DNA of 64,000 bases from Amycolatopsis arida (GCF_900115565.1 NZ_FOWW01000004.1:310001-374000), one strand, 5' to 3'; counted from the first letter of the stretch, positions 1-8,206 are shown. Notes: generated by a model from the letters alone, not told the origin. A program made the numbers and translations.

Positions 1-1
1 G

Positions 2-253
2 CTCGGGCTGCACCGGGTGCTGGTCGCCGAGCTCAAGGAGCACGTCCTCACCTTCCCGCTGCACGAGGGGTTCCACGCCCGCCTCATGCGGGCCCTGTAC
101 GGATGCGACCGGCGACCCGAGGCGCTCGACGTCTACCGCGACTTCCGCCATCGGATGATCAGCTCGGTGGGGCTCGAGCCATCGAACTCGCTGCAGCGGC
201 TGCACCAGTCGATGATCTCCGGCGAGACGCCCGCCGGCTCGCGGTACCCCTGA
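2..253 (+). CDS. SARP-family regulator, C-terminal fragment (5' end outside window)
   Basis: The open frame enters from the left edge and stops with TGA at 251-253, so only about the last 83 residues are present. They match the bacterial transcriptional activation domain (BTAD) of Streptomyces antibiotic regulatory proteins: the helical pattern containing FPLHEGFHARLMRALYGCDR, then RPEALDVYRDFR, then GLEPSNSLQRLHQ. The same pattern occurs in the complete neighbour at 294-2183 (THEGFQAKLMLALYRAGRR, SEALHAYQQAR, GLDPSRDIQRLH). SARPs activate specialised-metabolite promoters. This copy ends right after the BTAD, so it is probably a short SARP without an ATPase region. The N-terminal DNA-binding part is not visible. 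Confidence 0.85.
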   Translation, partial: LGLHRVLVAELKEHVLTFPLHEGFHARLMRALYGCDRRPEALDVYRDFRHRMISSVGLEPSNSLQRLHQSMISGETPAGSRYP

Positions 254-254
254 C

Positions 255-287
255 CGGCCAGCTCGGGAGCCGCTCCCGAGCTGGCCG
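255..287. terminator. Bidirectional terminator hairpin between convergent SARP genes
   Basis: A perfect 15-bp inverted repeat (arms 255-269 and 273-287) with a 3-base loop lies 2 bases after the stop of the left SARP and 7 bases before the end of the right one. There is no long T tract, as is usual in GC-rich actinobacteria. Its place between two converging genes supports a shared terminator. Confidence 0.75.
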
Positions 288-293
288 TCGTCG

Positions 294-2183
294 TCAGGAC
301 AGTGCCGGCTGGCCGATCAGCGCCGCCTCGTCCAGCGGCGACCGCTGCCGGGGCGGGTGCCGCTCGACACCGAGCTGGTGCCCGACCGTGCGCACCCGCG
401 GCAGGAACCAGTACCGGAACCGGTCGGGCTCGCCGGTCACCGGCTCGATCTCCAGCAGCCGCACCTCCGCGAGCTCCTCCAGCAGCGCCTCGGCCGTGTA
501 CTCGTCGACGTCGAGGCTGGTCGCGGCGGCGCCGACGGTGACGTGGTGCGCGGCGGTCGCGGTGAGCGCGCGAAACGCCGCCCTGGCGTGCTCCGGCAGC
601 ATCCGGTAGGTCCGCTCGACGCTCGGCCGCAGGGTGAGCGGGTCGGCCCCGGTGCTGACGCAGTGGCCGATCTCCTGGTTCAGCCACTGCGCCGCCCGAC
701 CGATCGACCAGTGCGGTCGCAACTGCAGGCGGCTGGCCGCGGCGTGCAGCGCCGCGGGCAGGCCATCGCAGATCCGCACCACGCCGCGCGCGGCCTCGAC
801 GTCCCGGCCGACCCGTTCGGCGCCGATCGCCTGGGCCAGCAGCTCGACACCGTCGGCCATCGTGAGCGGAGACAGGTCCACGGTCGTCGTCGGGTACGGC
901 ACGGACAGCCGTCTCCGGCTCGCCGCCAGCACCCCGCAGCCGGGCCCGGCCGGCAGCAGCGCGAGCAGTTGCCGGTCGTCCACCACGTCGTCGAGCACGA
1001 TCAGCGCCTTCCGCTGCGCGGTCCAGCCGCGATAGGCGTGCAGCCGCTCGTCGGTCCCGCCCGGGATCTCGCCGGCCGGCACCCCCGCCCGGCGCAGCAG
1101 AGCACCGAGCACCTCGCCCAGCTCGGCGGGCTCGTCGCGGGCGTCCAGCAGCCGGGCGCTGAGCAGCCCGTCCGGGTACGCGTCGGCCAACCGGTGGGCC
1201 ACGTGCCGGCAGAACGCCAACTTCCCGACCCCTGGTGGCCCGATCACCACCGCGATCGGCCGCCCCTGGCCACCGGGCGACAGCGCCGACACCGCCGCCG
1301 CGACCTCCTCGTCCCTGCCGACCAGCGCCGGGCCCTCCGGGCTGAGCTGGGTGGGCACGTTCGGTCGGGAGCGGACCCGCGCGGAGCCGCCCACCGGCGT
1401 GAGGTCGAGGCTGCGGTCGGAAGCCAGCACGGCGCGGTGCAACCGCTGGATGTCCCGTGACGGGTCCAGGCCGAGCTCGTCAGCCAGCACGGTCCGGGCT
1501 TGCTGGTAGGCGTGCAGCGCCTCCGAACGCCGGCCGGCCCGGTACAGCGCCAGCATCAACTTGGCCTGGAACCCCTCGTGCGTCGGCTGCTGGGCGACCA
1601 GCCCGGTCAGCTCGCCGAGGAGGCTGTGGTGCCGGCCGAGCCGGAGGTCGGCGTCGATGCGCAGCTCCAGCGTGCTCTTGCGGATCTCCTCCAGCCGCAG
1701 CACCTCGGCCTGCAGGAGTGGGCCGGGATCGACGTCGACGAGCGCCGGTCCGCGCCACACGGTCAGCGCCTTGGCGAGGGTGTCCGCGGCCTGTGCCACC
1801 TCGCCCGACTCGAGCTGGGCGTGACCCCGCTGGGCGAGTGACTCGAAGATCCGCGCGTCGAGCGACTCCGGCGACAGGGACAGCAGGTAGCCGCTGGGAA
1901 AGGAGTGCAGCGCCGTGGATCGTCCGGCCTGGTCCGAACCGGCGGGCTCGGGGGCCCGGAGCTTGAGCAGCTTGCGGAGCTGGTAGATGTAGGTCTGCAG
2001 GGTGGTGGTGACGCTGACCGGGGGGTTGTCCTCCCAGAGCTCCTCGACGATCTGCTCGTTGCGCACGACGCTGTTGGCCCGCATGACCAGCAGGCTCAAC
2101 ACCTGCCGGAGCTTGGGCGCCGAGGGGGTGGCGACGACTCCGTCGCGCAACACCTCCAGCGGGCCGAGTACGGAAACCTTCAC
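294..2183 (-). CDS. SARP/AfsR-like transcriptional regulator with NB-ARC ATPase domain
   Basis: About 629 residues. The N-terminus is a winged-helix trans_reg_C domain (VSVLGPLEVLRDG, then LSLLVMRANSVVRNEQIVEE and LQTYIYQLRKLLK), followed by a BTAD domain to about residue 255. After a linker comes a P-loop NTPase with Walker A GPPGVGKLAF and a Walker B-like LIVLDDV, typical of AfsR-type SARPs. The C-terminal helical part lacks obvious TPR repeats, so it is a medium-length member. Such proteins activate specialised-metabolite clusters in response to nucleotide binding. I chose GTG at 2183 because GGGAGGG lies about 10 bases upstream; an in-frame TTG at 2192 sits too close to that site. It converges on a second SARP, suggesting a cluster boundary. 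Confidence 0.9.
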   Translation of the reverse strand: MKVSVLGPLEVLRDGVVATPSAPKLRQVLSLLVMRANSVVRNEQIVEELWEDNPPVSVTTTLQTYIYQLRKLLKLRAPEPAGSDQAGRSTALHSFPSGYLLSLSPESLDARIFESLAQRGHAQLESGEVAQAADTLAKALTVWRGPALVDVDPGPLLQAEVLRLEEIRKSTLELRIDADLRLGRHHSLLGELTGLVAQQPTHEGFQAKLMLALYRAGRRSEALHAYQQARTVLADELGLDPSRDIQRLHRAVLASDRSLDLTPVGGSARVRSRPNVPTQLSPEGPALVGRDEEVAAAVSALSPGGQGRPIAVVIGPPGVGKLAFCRHVAHRLADAYPDGLLSARLLDARDEPAELGEVLGALLRRAGVPAGEIPGGTDERLHAYRGWTAQRKALIVLDDVVDDRQLLALLPAGPGCGVLAASRRRLSVPYPTTTVDLSPLTMADGVELLAQAIGAERVGRDVEAARGVVRICDGLPAALHAAASRLQLRPHWSIGRAAQWLNQEIGHCVSTGADPLTLRPSVERTYRMLPEHARAAFRALTATAAHHVTVGAAATSLDVDEYTAEALLEELAEVRLLEIEPVTGEPDRFRYWFLPRVRTVGHQLGVERHPPRQRSPLDEAALIGQPALS

Positions 2184-2676
2184 GATAGCCAATCCCTCCC
2201 AGTGTGGAGCGCGCTAACGCTCGTCCAGCCAGCCCTTCGGGAACTGGCGATGGCTACGCGGCCGACTGTTCTCCAGCCGACTTGATGCCCGCTATACGGC
2301 AACTTGAGCCGTCATGGAGAGTTACTGAAACGTTGGTTCCAGGTTCAACGAGGCCCCTTTGCCCGCGCCGCGCCACCGGTTCGGACCAAGGTGGCAAAAC
2401 TGTCCGCGACGATCCCGCCCGCGCAATCCGCTGATCAGGTTAGGTAAATATAGTGATACGTCACCGCAGGTGTTCGCCGGTGCGGGCCGGGGCGACCCCT
2501 GTTGGTCCACCTGCCGTCTTTCACTCGAAGCACGATCACGAACCGCTGGCGAATCTGCCTCGATCGGTGAGATTTCTGGAAGGATAACGACCGTCGCCGC
2601 TGGGGGCGAACCGCGGGGAGCGCCGGCGCCAAGCGGACGCGTCACGCGGATCCGACGAATGGCGAGGAAGTGTTCG
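2184..2676. promoter_or_regulatory. Divergent promoter region, SARP / MarR
   Basis: This 490-base non-coding stretch separates the divergent SARP and MarR genes. Around 2440-2465 it holds the lowest-GC patch nearby (GTAAATATAGTGATACGTCA), where promoter elements would be expected. TATAGT is a plausible -10 for the rightward MarR gene, but I see no matching -35. No convincing coding frame with biased third positions runs through it. Which bases are operators cannot be told from sequence alone. Confidence 0.4.
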
Positions 2677-3201
2677 ATGTCCGACGGAACGATGGAGCAG
2701 ACCACGGAAGACCTGGTGGACCGGCTGGCCGACGTCGGGCGCCAGCTCGGGCTCGCGACGGTGATGTTCCACGCCGTCATCGCCGAGCAGGTCGGCCTTT
2801 CGGTGACCGCGCACAAGTGCCTCGACCTGGTCGCCAGGGCCAACGGCCCGCTCACCGTCGGCCGGATCGCCGAGCTCTCCGGGCTGTCCACCGGCGCCGC
2901 CACCGGGGTCGTGGACCAGCTCGAGCGGCAGGGCTACGTGCGCAGGGTGCGCGACGCGCAGGACCGGCGCCGGGTGCTGGTCGAGCTGTGCCCGCACGCC
3001 ATCGGTGAGCTCGGCCCGCGGTTCGGCCAGTTCCGCTCCGAGGTGGACAAGCTGGCCGCCCGGTTCGCCCGGGACGAGCTGGTCACCATCCTGCGCTTCC
3101 TCGACGAGGCGGTGCACCTGCTGCGGATGGAGACCGGCCGGATGCGCGCCGGGCTGGGCACCTCGGCGCGCCGGGCCCGCCGCGTCCGGGAGTTGGGCTA
3201 G
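2677..3201 (+). CDS. MarR-family transcriptional regulator
   Basis: 174 residues with the MarR layout: an N-terminal dimerisation helix, then the winged helix with LTVGRIAELSGLSTGAATGV (HTH) and the wing YVRRVRDAQDRRRVLV containing the conserved D-x-R-x-x segment. MarR proteins usually repress nearby efflux or detoxification genes and release DNA on binding a phenolic ligand. ATG 2677 is preferred over ATG 2659 because GAGGAAG ends 6 bases before it. The divergent SARP, or the convergent short-chain dehydrogenase, would be natural targets, but that is inference. Confidence 0.88.
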   Translation: MSDGTMEQTTEDLVDRLADVGRQLGLATVMFHAVIAEQVGLSVTAHKCLDLVARANGPLTVGRIAELSGLSTGAATGVVDQLERQGYVRRVRDAQDRRRVLVELCPHAIGELGPRFGQFRSEVDKLAARFARDELVTILRFLDEAVHLLRMETGRMRAGLGTSARRARRVRELG

Positions 3202-3421
3202 CGCCAAGGCCGGGTCGTCGAGGGTTGCCCCTGTCAGCGGCCTTGACAGCGCAGCCCATCCCCACGCTGACGCCTCGCGGCTGGTATTGCGCTGGTGCCG
3301 GGGCCGGGCCTCGTGATCGCGGACGTGGCGGCACGGTGGTGTGGCGGCGTGGCCGCGTGATGCGGGGCGGCCACCGGTGGAGCACGCCGGGCCCGTGGGG
3401 AGCACGGCTGATCGGGCGGTG

Positions 3422-4108
3422 CTACCAGTCGATCCGGCCGGTGCCGCTGAGGAACACGCCGCTGGGCCCGTCGTCGGGCAGCGTCGCGGCGTGGGCGATG
3501 TCGACGGCCGCCTCGGCGGGGGAGCGCTGCGCGGTGGGCATCATCCGTGTCCGGGTGCGTCCCGGGTTGACCGCGTTGACCAGGACGCCGGTGCCGCTGG
3601 TCTGCGCGGCCAGCATGGTGGTCAGCCCGTTCAGCGCGGTCTTGGACACCGAGTACGCGGCCGCCTTGCCGAACAACCCGACGCTGAACGCCCCGGTGCC
3701 GCTGGACACCATCACCACCCTGCCCCATCGGCGCCGCACCATCGACGGCACGAACGCCTGCGCGACCCGCCACGAGCCCAGCAGGTTCACCGCGAGGGTC
3801 TGCTCCAGCGTCTCGATCGGCACGGTGAGCGGGTCGGAGTCGCTGTCCAGCAGCACGCCCGCGTTGCTGACCAGGATGTCGACGTGGCCGACCTCCTTCG
3901 CCGCGCGCCGCACGCTCTGCGGGTCGGTCACGTCGAGCTCCACCGGGCGGGCGGCCGGGCCGAGGCGGGTCGCGGCCTCCGCGGCCGCGTCGGCCTGGCG
4001 GGCCGCCAACACCACCCTCAGCCCGCGCCGGTGCAGCTCGGTGGCGGCGGCCAGTCCCAGTCCCCGGTTCGCCCCGGTGACCAGTGCGGTGCGCGTCGGT
4101 TCGGCCAT
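3422..4108 (-). CDS. Short-chain dehydrogenase/reductase (carbonyl-reductase-like)
   Basis: 228 residues of classical SDR fold. The N-terminal NAD(P)-binding motif TGANRGLG is at about residue 11, VSNAG stands for the NNAG motif, and the catalytic residues are the serine in VSSGTG, then YSVSK. An arginine follows the first glycine motif (LAAR), which favours NADPH. The order TGxNRGxG plus acidic LDVTDP resembles carbonyl reductases. ATG at 4108 has GGAGG 5 bases upstream. It faces away from the glycosyltransferase at 4288, as in tailoring-gene pairs of glycosylated natural products; the substrate is unknown. Confidence 0.9.
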   Translation of the reverse strand: MAEPTRTALVTGANRGLGLAAATELHRRGLRVVLAARQADAAAEAATRLGPAARPVELDVTDPQSVRRAAKEVGHVDILVSNAGVLLDSDSDPLTVPIETLEQTLAVNLLGSWRVAQAFVPSMVRRRWGRVVMVSSGTGAFSVGLFGKAAAYSVSKTALNGLTTMLAAQTSGTGVLVNAVNPGRTRTRMMPTAQRSPAEAAVDIAHAATLPDDGPSGVFLSGTGRIDW

Positions 4109-4287
4109 GGCATCCTCCAGCGACGATGTTCGCCCGTGGTTCCGGAGCGTTCCCGGCGGAATCGATGGTCCCCGACCCCACTCGACGCGGTCTGGTGCCG
4201 GAAGCGGGACCTTTCCCGCTCCAGTGACTCGCGAGCGGACTCTCCGACACTCGATCTCCGGTAGCCCGCGAACAGAAGGGTGTCGAA

Positions 4288-5463
4288 ATGCGTGTGCTGT
4301 TGACCACCTGGGCATGGCCGACCCACCTCTACGCGCTGGTGCCGTTCGGCTGGGCGGCCCGACTGGCCGGGCACGAGGTGGTGGTCGCCAGCCAGCCGGC
4401 GCTGCTGCCGGAGATCGCCCGCACCGGGCTTCCCGGGGTCGCGGTGGGCCACGATGTCGACGCCGTCGGCATGGTGCGCGGCTACCTCCTGCCCAAGGCC
4501 GGTGGCGGGTCGCCGGCTCCCCAGCCGCCGCGAGCCGGTGACCGGCCTCGCGCGCTGCAGATGGTCCTGGCCCACGCCGAGTCCATGGTGGACGATCTGG
4601 TGGCCTTCGCCAGGGATTGGCGGGCCGACGTGGTGGTGTACGAGCCGACCGCGCTGGCCGGCCCGGTGGCGGCGGCCGCGGAGGGGCTTCCCGCGGTGCG
4701 GCACCTGTTCGGCCCGGACCTGCTGCACCGCTCCCGTGCCGTGCTGCCCGAGGTGTTGGCGCCGGTGGCCGAGCGGCACGGCGCCGGCCCGGTCGATCCC
4801 TTCGGGGTGGTGACCGTCGACCCGACCCCCGACGAGTTGCAGGTCGCCACCGACTACCCGCGCATCCCGGTGCGGTACGTGCCGTTCGCCGGCGGCGGGT
4901 CGCTCCCGGTGTGGGGGAAGGGCCGCGGCGGCCGGCCGCGGGTGTGCCTGACCTGGGGGCACACGATCGCGAAGGTGGACCCGGAGCGATTCCTGGTGCC
5001 CTGGCTGGCCGGCGTTCTCGGCGACATGGACGTGGACCTCGTGGCGGCGGTGTCCTCCGCGCAGCGGCCGCTGCTCGGCGACGCCGTCGAGGATGGCGTC
5101 GACGTCGTGGTGGACGCGGCGCTGCGGGACGTGCTGCCCGGCTGCGACCTGGTGGTGAGCCACGGTGGCGCGGCGACGACGCTGACCGCGCTCGGCCTCG
5201 GCGTGCCGCTGCTGGTGATGCCCGCGCTGCCCGACCACGCGGGGCACTCCGCGCGGGTCGTCGCGGCGGGCGCCGGTGAGCAGCTGCCCGCCGGCTCGGC
5301 GACCCCGGCCGCGGTGCGGGCCGCGGTACACCGGTTGCTCGACGGCCCGGACGCGCGCGCCGGCGCGGCGGCGGTGCGGGAGCGGATGCTCGCGCGGCCG
5401 GCGCCCGGTGACGCCGTGACCGAGGTGGAACGGCTGGTGGAGGTCGGGGCCGCCGCCACGTGA
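4288..5463 (+). CDS. GT1-type glycosyltransferase of the antibiotic-tailoring kind
   Basis: 391 residues, the usual length for GT-B glycosyltransferases that add deoxysugars to polyketide aglycones. The start MRVLLTTWAWPTHLYALVPF is the family's acceptor-domain opening (MRVLxTTxAxxTHxxxLVPL). The C-terminal nucleotide-sugar domain has SHGGAATTLTALGLGVPLLV, then PDHAGHSARVVAAGAG. Here the usual PDQ-x-x-N reads PDHAGHS, which may affect donor choice or activity. GAAGGG lies about 7 bases before ATG. A second, degraded copy of its 3' end lies at 8377-8430, and an antiporter remnant follows at 5604. It is intact in frame; whether it is still functional is unknown. Confidence 0.88.
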   Translation: MRVLLTTWAWPTHLYALVPFGWAARLAGHEVVVASQPALLPEIARTGLPGVAVGHDVDAVGMVRGYLLPKAGGGSPAPQPPRAGDRPRALQMVLAHAESMVDDLVAFARDWRADVVVYEPTALAGPVAAAAEGLPAVRHLFGPDLLHRSRAVLPEVLAPVAERHGAGPVDPFGVVTVDPTPDELQVATDYPRIPVRYVPFAGGGSLPVWGKGRGGRPRVCLTWGHTIAKVDPERFLVPWLAGVLGDMDVDLVAAVSSAQRPLLGDAVEDGVDVVVDAALRDVLPGCDLVVSHGGAATTLTALGLGVPLLVMPALPDHAGHSARVVAAGAGEQLPAGSATPAAVRAAVHRLLDGPDARAGAAAVRERMLARPAPGDAVTEVERLVEVGAAAT

Positions 5464-5472
5464 GGGGCGGGT

Positions 5473-5522
5473 GATGACCGAGCGCGCGAGCGAACGGCCG
5501 GAGGCGGCCCGGCGAGCGACGT
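5473..5522. repeat. Dispersed GAGCG(N)GCGAGCGAAC repeat, copy 1
   Basis: The stretch contains GAGCGCGCGAGCGAAC and, 14 bases on, CCGGCGAGCG. The same two blocks, 16 bases apart, occur at about 17991-18037 between two mce genes. Both copies begin within 10 bases of a stop codon. A weaker third relative (GAGCGAGCGGGCGAGC, then CGTCCGGCG) follows at about 5552-5580. No transposase or terminal repeats are seen, so it looks like a small extragenic repeat family. Confidence 0.55.
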
Positions 5523-5603
5523 CGACGGGCGTCGGCGAGCAGTGGTGTCCGAGCGAGCGGGCGAGCTCGCCGTCCGGCGCGGCGGCCGGCTCGCGGGTCA
5601 ACG

Positions 5604-5832
5604 ATGAGCACGCACCAGGCGGCGGTCCTGCTGTTCGACCTCGCGCTGATCATGGCGCTGGCGGTTGCTGGTCGCGGCGGCTGGCCATGCGGTGTCGCGG
5701 TGGCCCTGGTGTTGCCGCGGCAGCATCCGCGCGACCAGCCGGTGGGATTCGTGCTGTTCGTGGGTGTGGCACTGGCGGTGGCGGCGTTCCCCGCCCTGCC
5801 AGCGACTTCCTCCCGGCGAACCGGACGGGGTG
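5604..5832 (+). pseudogene. Na+/H+ antiporter remnant (CPA2/KefB type), internally deleted
   Basis: From ATG 5604 the frame reads MSTHQAAVLLFDLALIMALA, the usual N-terminus of CPA2-type cation/proton antiporters. It then jumps within a few residues to PVGFVLFVGVALAVAAFPAL, which in intact antiporters lies roughly a hundred residues further on (F-x-x-F-x-G-V-A-L-S-x-T-A-F-P-x-L). The frame then degenerates and runs into the tetR gene tail. Most of the transport domain is absent, so this cannot work. Family knowledge: such antiporters are often found beside glycosyltransferases in natural-product clusters. The join point is about 5660-5700. Confidence 0.65.
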
Positions 5833-5854
5833 AGTGGCGCGGCCGCGCCGGCGG

Positions 5855-6463
5855 TCAGAGGTCGAGGCCGCGCAGCAGGATGTCGAAGCCCCGGCGGAAC
5901 TCCTCCTCCGGGGGGATGGTCCTGGCCCGCGCCGCGGTCTCGGCCAGGAGCGGGAACTCCTCGGGCGGCAGCGCGGCCAGCGCGGCGGTCCCCGGCCCGG
6001 ACAGCGCCCCGAAGTGCTCGACCTGCAGTGCGCCGAACACGTAGCCCAGGATGGCCCGGAACGCGATCACCCGCCGCCTGCCGCCGAGTCCCGCGCCGGT
6101 GAGCACGGTCAGCATCACCTCACCCCATCGGAGCGAGCTCGGTGCGCGGTGCCGGTGCGCGAGCAGCAGCGGCACGACCGCGGGATGCTCGGCCACCGCC
6201 ACGCGCACCCGGTCGGCCAGCACGCGCAGCCGGGTACCGGCCGAGCCGCGCGGCATGGTCAGGTCCACCGCGCGCAGGACCAGGTCGACCACGAGCTCCT
6301 CGAGCTGCCCCCGGTCGGCGACGTAGCGGTAGAGCGCCATCGTGCTCATGCCGAGCTCGCCGGCGACCGTGCGCATCGAGAGGGCGGCGAGCCCGTCCCG
6401 GTCGAGGACGGTCAGCGCCGCGGTCGCGATCCGATCGGGCGTCAGGGAACGGGGTCGAGGCAT
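5855..6463 (-). CDS. TetR/AcrR-family repressor
   Basis: 202 residues. The N-terminal HTH (IATAALTVLDRDGLAALSMR, then VAGELGMSTMALYRYVADR) is canonical TetR, followed by a TetR_C_1-like ligand domain (LRVLADRVRVAVAEHPAVVP). ATG 6463 is the last start leaving a full HTH; no clear ribosome site precedes it. The divergent peroxiredoxin-like gene at 6628 is the likely target. Its -35 box and an inverted repeat lie 6-46 bases from this start codon, a standard layout for a local repressor controlling itself and a detoxification operon. Confidence 0.9.
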   Translation of the reverse strand: MPRPRSLTPDRIATAALTVLDRDGLAALSMRTVAGELGMSTMALYRYVADRGQLEELVVDLVLRAVDLTMPRGSAGTRLRVLADRVRVAVAEHPAVVPLLLAHRHRAPSSLRWGEVMLTVLTGAGLGGRRRVIAFRAILGYVFGALQVEHFGALSGPGTAALAALPPEEFPLLAETAARARTIPPEEEFRRGFDILLRGLDL

Positions 6464-6468
6464 GGCGG

Positions 6469-6509
6469 TTGACAGCGTACACCTTACGCGCATAGCGTCG
6501 TAGGTGTAC
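6469..6509 (+). promoter_or_regulatory. Promoter with overlapping TetR operator for the redoxin-LLM operon
   Basis: TTGACA at 6469-6474 and TAGCGT at 6493-6498 (18-base spacer) form a good rightward promoter. Over the spacer and -10 lies an inverted repeat, GTACACCT (6477-6484) and AGGTGTAC (6502-6509), with further matching bases inside it. An operator here would block polymerase directly. The divergent TetR gene starts at 6463, so one site could serve both genes. Confidence 0.65.
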
Positions 6510-6627
6510 ACCGCACGCTTACGAATCCGCGAACCGAACCCGTGAGTCGAACCCGCGAGCCGAGGCTCCGCCCGAGCCGAGGTTCCTGCGGAGGCGCGGA
6601 GCGTGCCCCGAGGAAAGCGAGTCCCCC

Positions 6628-7158
6628 ATGCGTGAGGTCCCCGCGCGCGAGCTGGTCACCGTCACCGGCGAGCGCATCCGCGTTCCCGATCCCGGGCTCC
6701 TGGTGCACCTGCAGTTCCGCCGGTTCGCCGGGTGCCCGATCTGCAACCTCCACCTGCGCTCGGTCGTGCGCCGGCACGACGAGATCATCGCCGCGGGAAT
6801 CCGCGAGGTGGTGTTCTTCCACTCCCCGGCCGAGGAGTTGCGTGACCACGACCTGCCCTTCGCGGTCGTCGCCGATCCGGGCAGGCGCCTCTACCGGGAG
6901 TTCGGTGTCGAGTCGAGCCGACGCGCGCTGCTGCACCCGCGGACCTGGGGTGCCATCGCGCGGGGCGCGGCACTGACGCTCGCCGGCCGGTTCCGGCCGC
7001 CGGCGGCGCGACAGGAGGGTGGGCGGCTCGGCCTGCCCGCCGACTTCCTGATCGATCCCGGTGGCCGGGTGCTCGCCGCCAAGTACGGCGAGCACGCCTA
7101 CGACCAGTGGTCGGTGGACGAGCTGCTCGCCCACGCCAGGACGGAGGCGGCCCGGTGA
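6628..7158 (+). CDS. Peroxiredoxin-like (AhpC/TSA family) protein
   Basis: 176 residues with a thioredoxin fold. RFAGCPICNLHLRSVVRRHD carries a CxxC active site, the pattern of the AhpC/TSA antioxidant-enzyme subfamily, in which F-x-G-C-P-x-C-x-x-H is typical. DLPFAVVADPGRRLYREFG is the following conserved strand-helix, and the late PADFLIDPGGRVLAAKYG is the usual C-terminal part. It probably reduces peroxides or serves as a disulfide reductant. GAGGAAAG lies about 10 bases before ATG. The gene is coupled by a GTGA overlap to a flavin monooxygenase, so it may protect against peroxide leaking from that enzyme (inference). Confidence 0.82.
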   Translation: MREVPARELVTVTGERIRVPDPGLLVHLQFRRFAGCPICNLHLRSVVRRHDEIIAAGIREVVFFHSPAEELRDHDLPFAVVADPGRRLYREFGVESSRRALLHPRTWGAIARGAALTLAGRFRPPAARQEGGRLGLPADFLIDPGGRVLAAKYGEHAYDQWSVDELLAHARTEAAR

Positions 7159-8189
7159 CGGCGTTCGGCCTGATGCTGTTCACGGACACCTTCGGCGGTG
7201 ACGTGCCGTCCAAGGAGGTGCTCGACTGGTCGCTGGCCTACGTTCGGGAGGCCGAACGGGGCGGCTGGGACGAGGTGTGGACCACCGAGCACCACTTCAC
7301 GACCGTGGTGCAGAACCCGTCGGCCATCGCCATGGCGGCGTTCCTGCTCGGGCGCACCCGGCTCCGCGTCGGCACGGCCGTCGCGGTGCTGCCCAACCAC
7401 CACCCCGTCGCGCTCGCCGAGCAGACCGCGCTGCTGCACCACCTGAGTGACGGTCGGTTCACCCTCGGAGTCGGGCGCGGCCAGCCCCTTCTCGACCTGG
7501 AGATCTTCGGCGACGGGCTGGCGGGGTACCGCGACATCGAGGAACCGCTCGCGCTGCTGGAGTCCACTCTGCGCGAGGGTCGGGCCAAGGCGAACGGCCA
7601 GCGGTTCGCGTTCGACGAGGTGCGGCTCGTGCCCGATCCTCCGGAGCGGCCGCCGCTGGCACTGTCCGTCGGGTCAGCGGCCTCCGCGCGGTTGGCCGGA
7701 CGGCTCGGCGTGTCGGTCATCCTCGCCCCGTTCGCCAGCCTCGCCGACAAGCGGGTGCTGCTCGACGAGCACGCGCGGGCAGCGGCCGCGCACGGACACC
7801 GGATCGACCCTGGCGACAACATCGACTCGACGTACTTCGCGATCGACGACACCACCGAATCGGCACGGCAGCTGCTGATCGACGGCGTGCGCGCGCTCGT
7901 GCTGCGGGGCGCGCCCGGCTCGCGGGCGCTGATCGAGCGGCCGGCGACGACCCCGGAAGCCGCCGAAGCGATGGCGCGCGAGGTCGTCGACCACCTCGTG
8001 GCGGGTGACCCGGACGAGTGCGTGCGGCAGCTGCGGGAGCGGCGGCGGCTGCTCGGGACCGGAAGGGTGATCCTGATGCCCGAGGGCGCGGGCTCCAGGG
8101 AGGCCACGCTGCGCACGGTCCGGCGAGCCGGGCCGGAGGTGTTCGCCCGCGTCGCGGCGGCCGCCGCGGCCCCGGGAGGTTCGCCGTGA
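7155..8189 (+). CDS. LLM-class (luciferase-like) flavin-dependent monooxygenase
   Basis: 344 residues of the bacterial-luciferase TIM barrel. Early WDEVWTTEHHFTT is the conserved E-H-H segment of alkanal/alkane-type monooxygenases, then LRVGTAVAVLPNHHPVALAE and DGRFTLGVGRGQ follow. These match the FMN-dependent members rather than the F420-binding reductases, though cofactor cannot be proved. GTG at 7155 overlaps the redoxin stop by 4 bases (GTGA), implying translational coupling. The stop codon lies in the loop of a strong hairpin at 8164-8206. The substrate is unknown; control by the divergent TetR is likely. Confidence 0.88.
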   Translation: MTAFGLMLFTDTFGGDVPSKEVLDWSLAYVREAERGGWDEVWTTEHHFTTVVQNPSAIAMAAFLLGRTRLRVGTAVAVLPNHHPVALAEQTALLHHLSDGRFTLGVGRGQPLLDLEIFGDGLAGYRDIEEPLALLESTLREGRAKANGQRFAFDEVRLVPDPPERPPLALSVGSAASARLAGRLGVSVILAPFASLADKRVLLDEHARAAAAHGHRIDPGDNIDSTYFAIDDTTESARQLLIDGVRALVLRGAPGSRALIERPATTPEAAEAMAREVVDHLVAGDPDECVRQLRERRRLLGTGRVILMPEGAGSREATLRTVRRAGPEVFARVAAAAAAPGGSP

Positions 8190-8206
8190 GCCTCCCGGGG
8201 CCGCGG
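8164..8206 (+). terminator. Terminator hairpin at the end of the LLM gene
   Basis: A perfect 16-bp inverted repeat (arms 8164-8179 and 8191-8206) has an 11-base loop that contains the LLM stop codon. It is GC-only with no T tract. Confidence 0.7.

Noticed and set aside
5471-5833. A 120-residue gene after the glycosyltransferase
   Set aside because: Its frame is a shifted reading of the repeat and antiporter remnant; composition is Arg/Gly/Ala filler with no motif.
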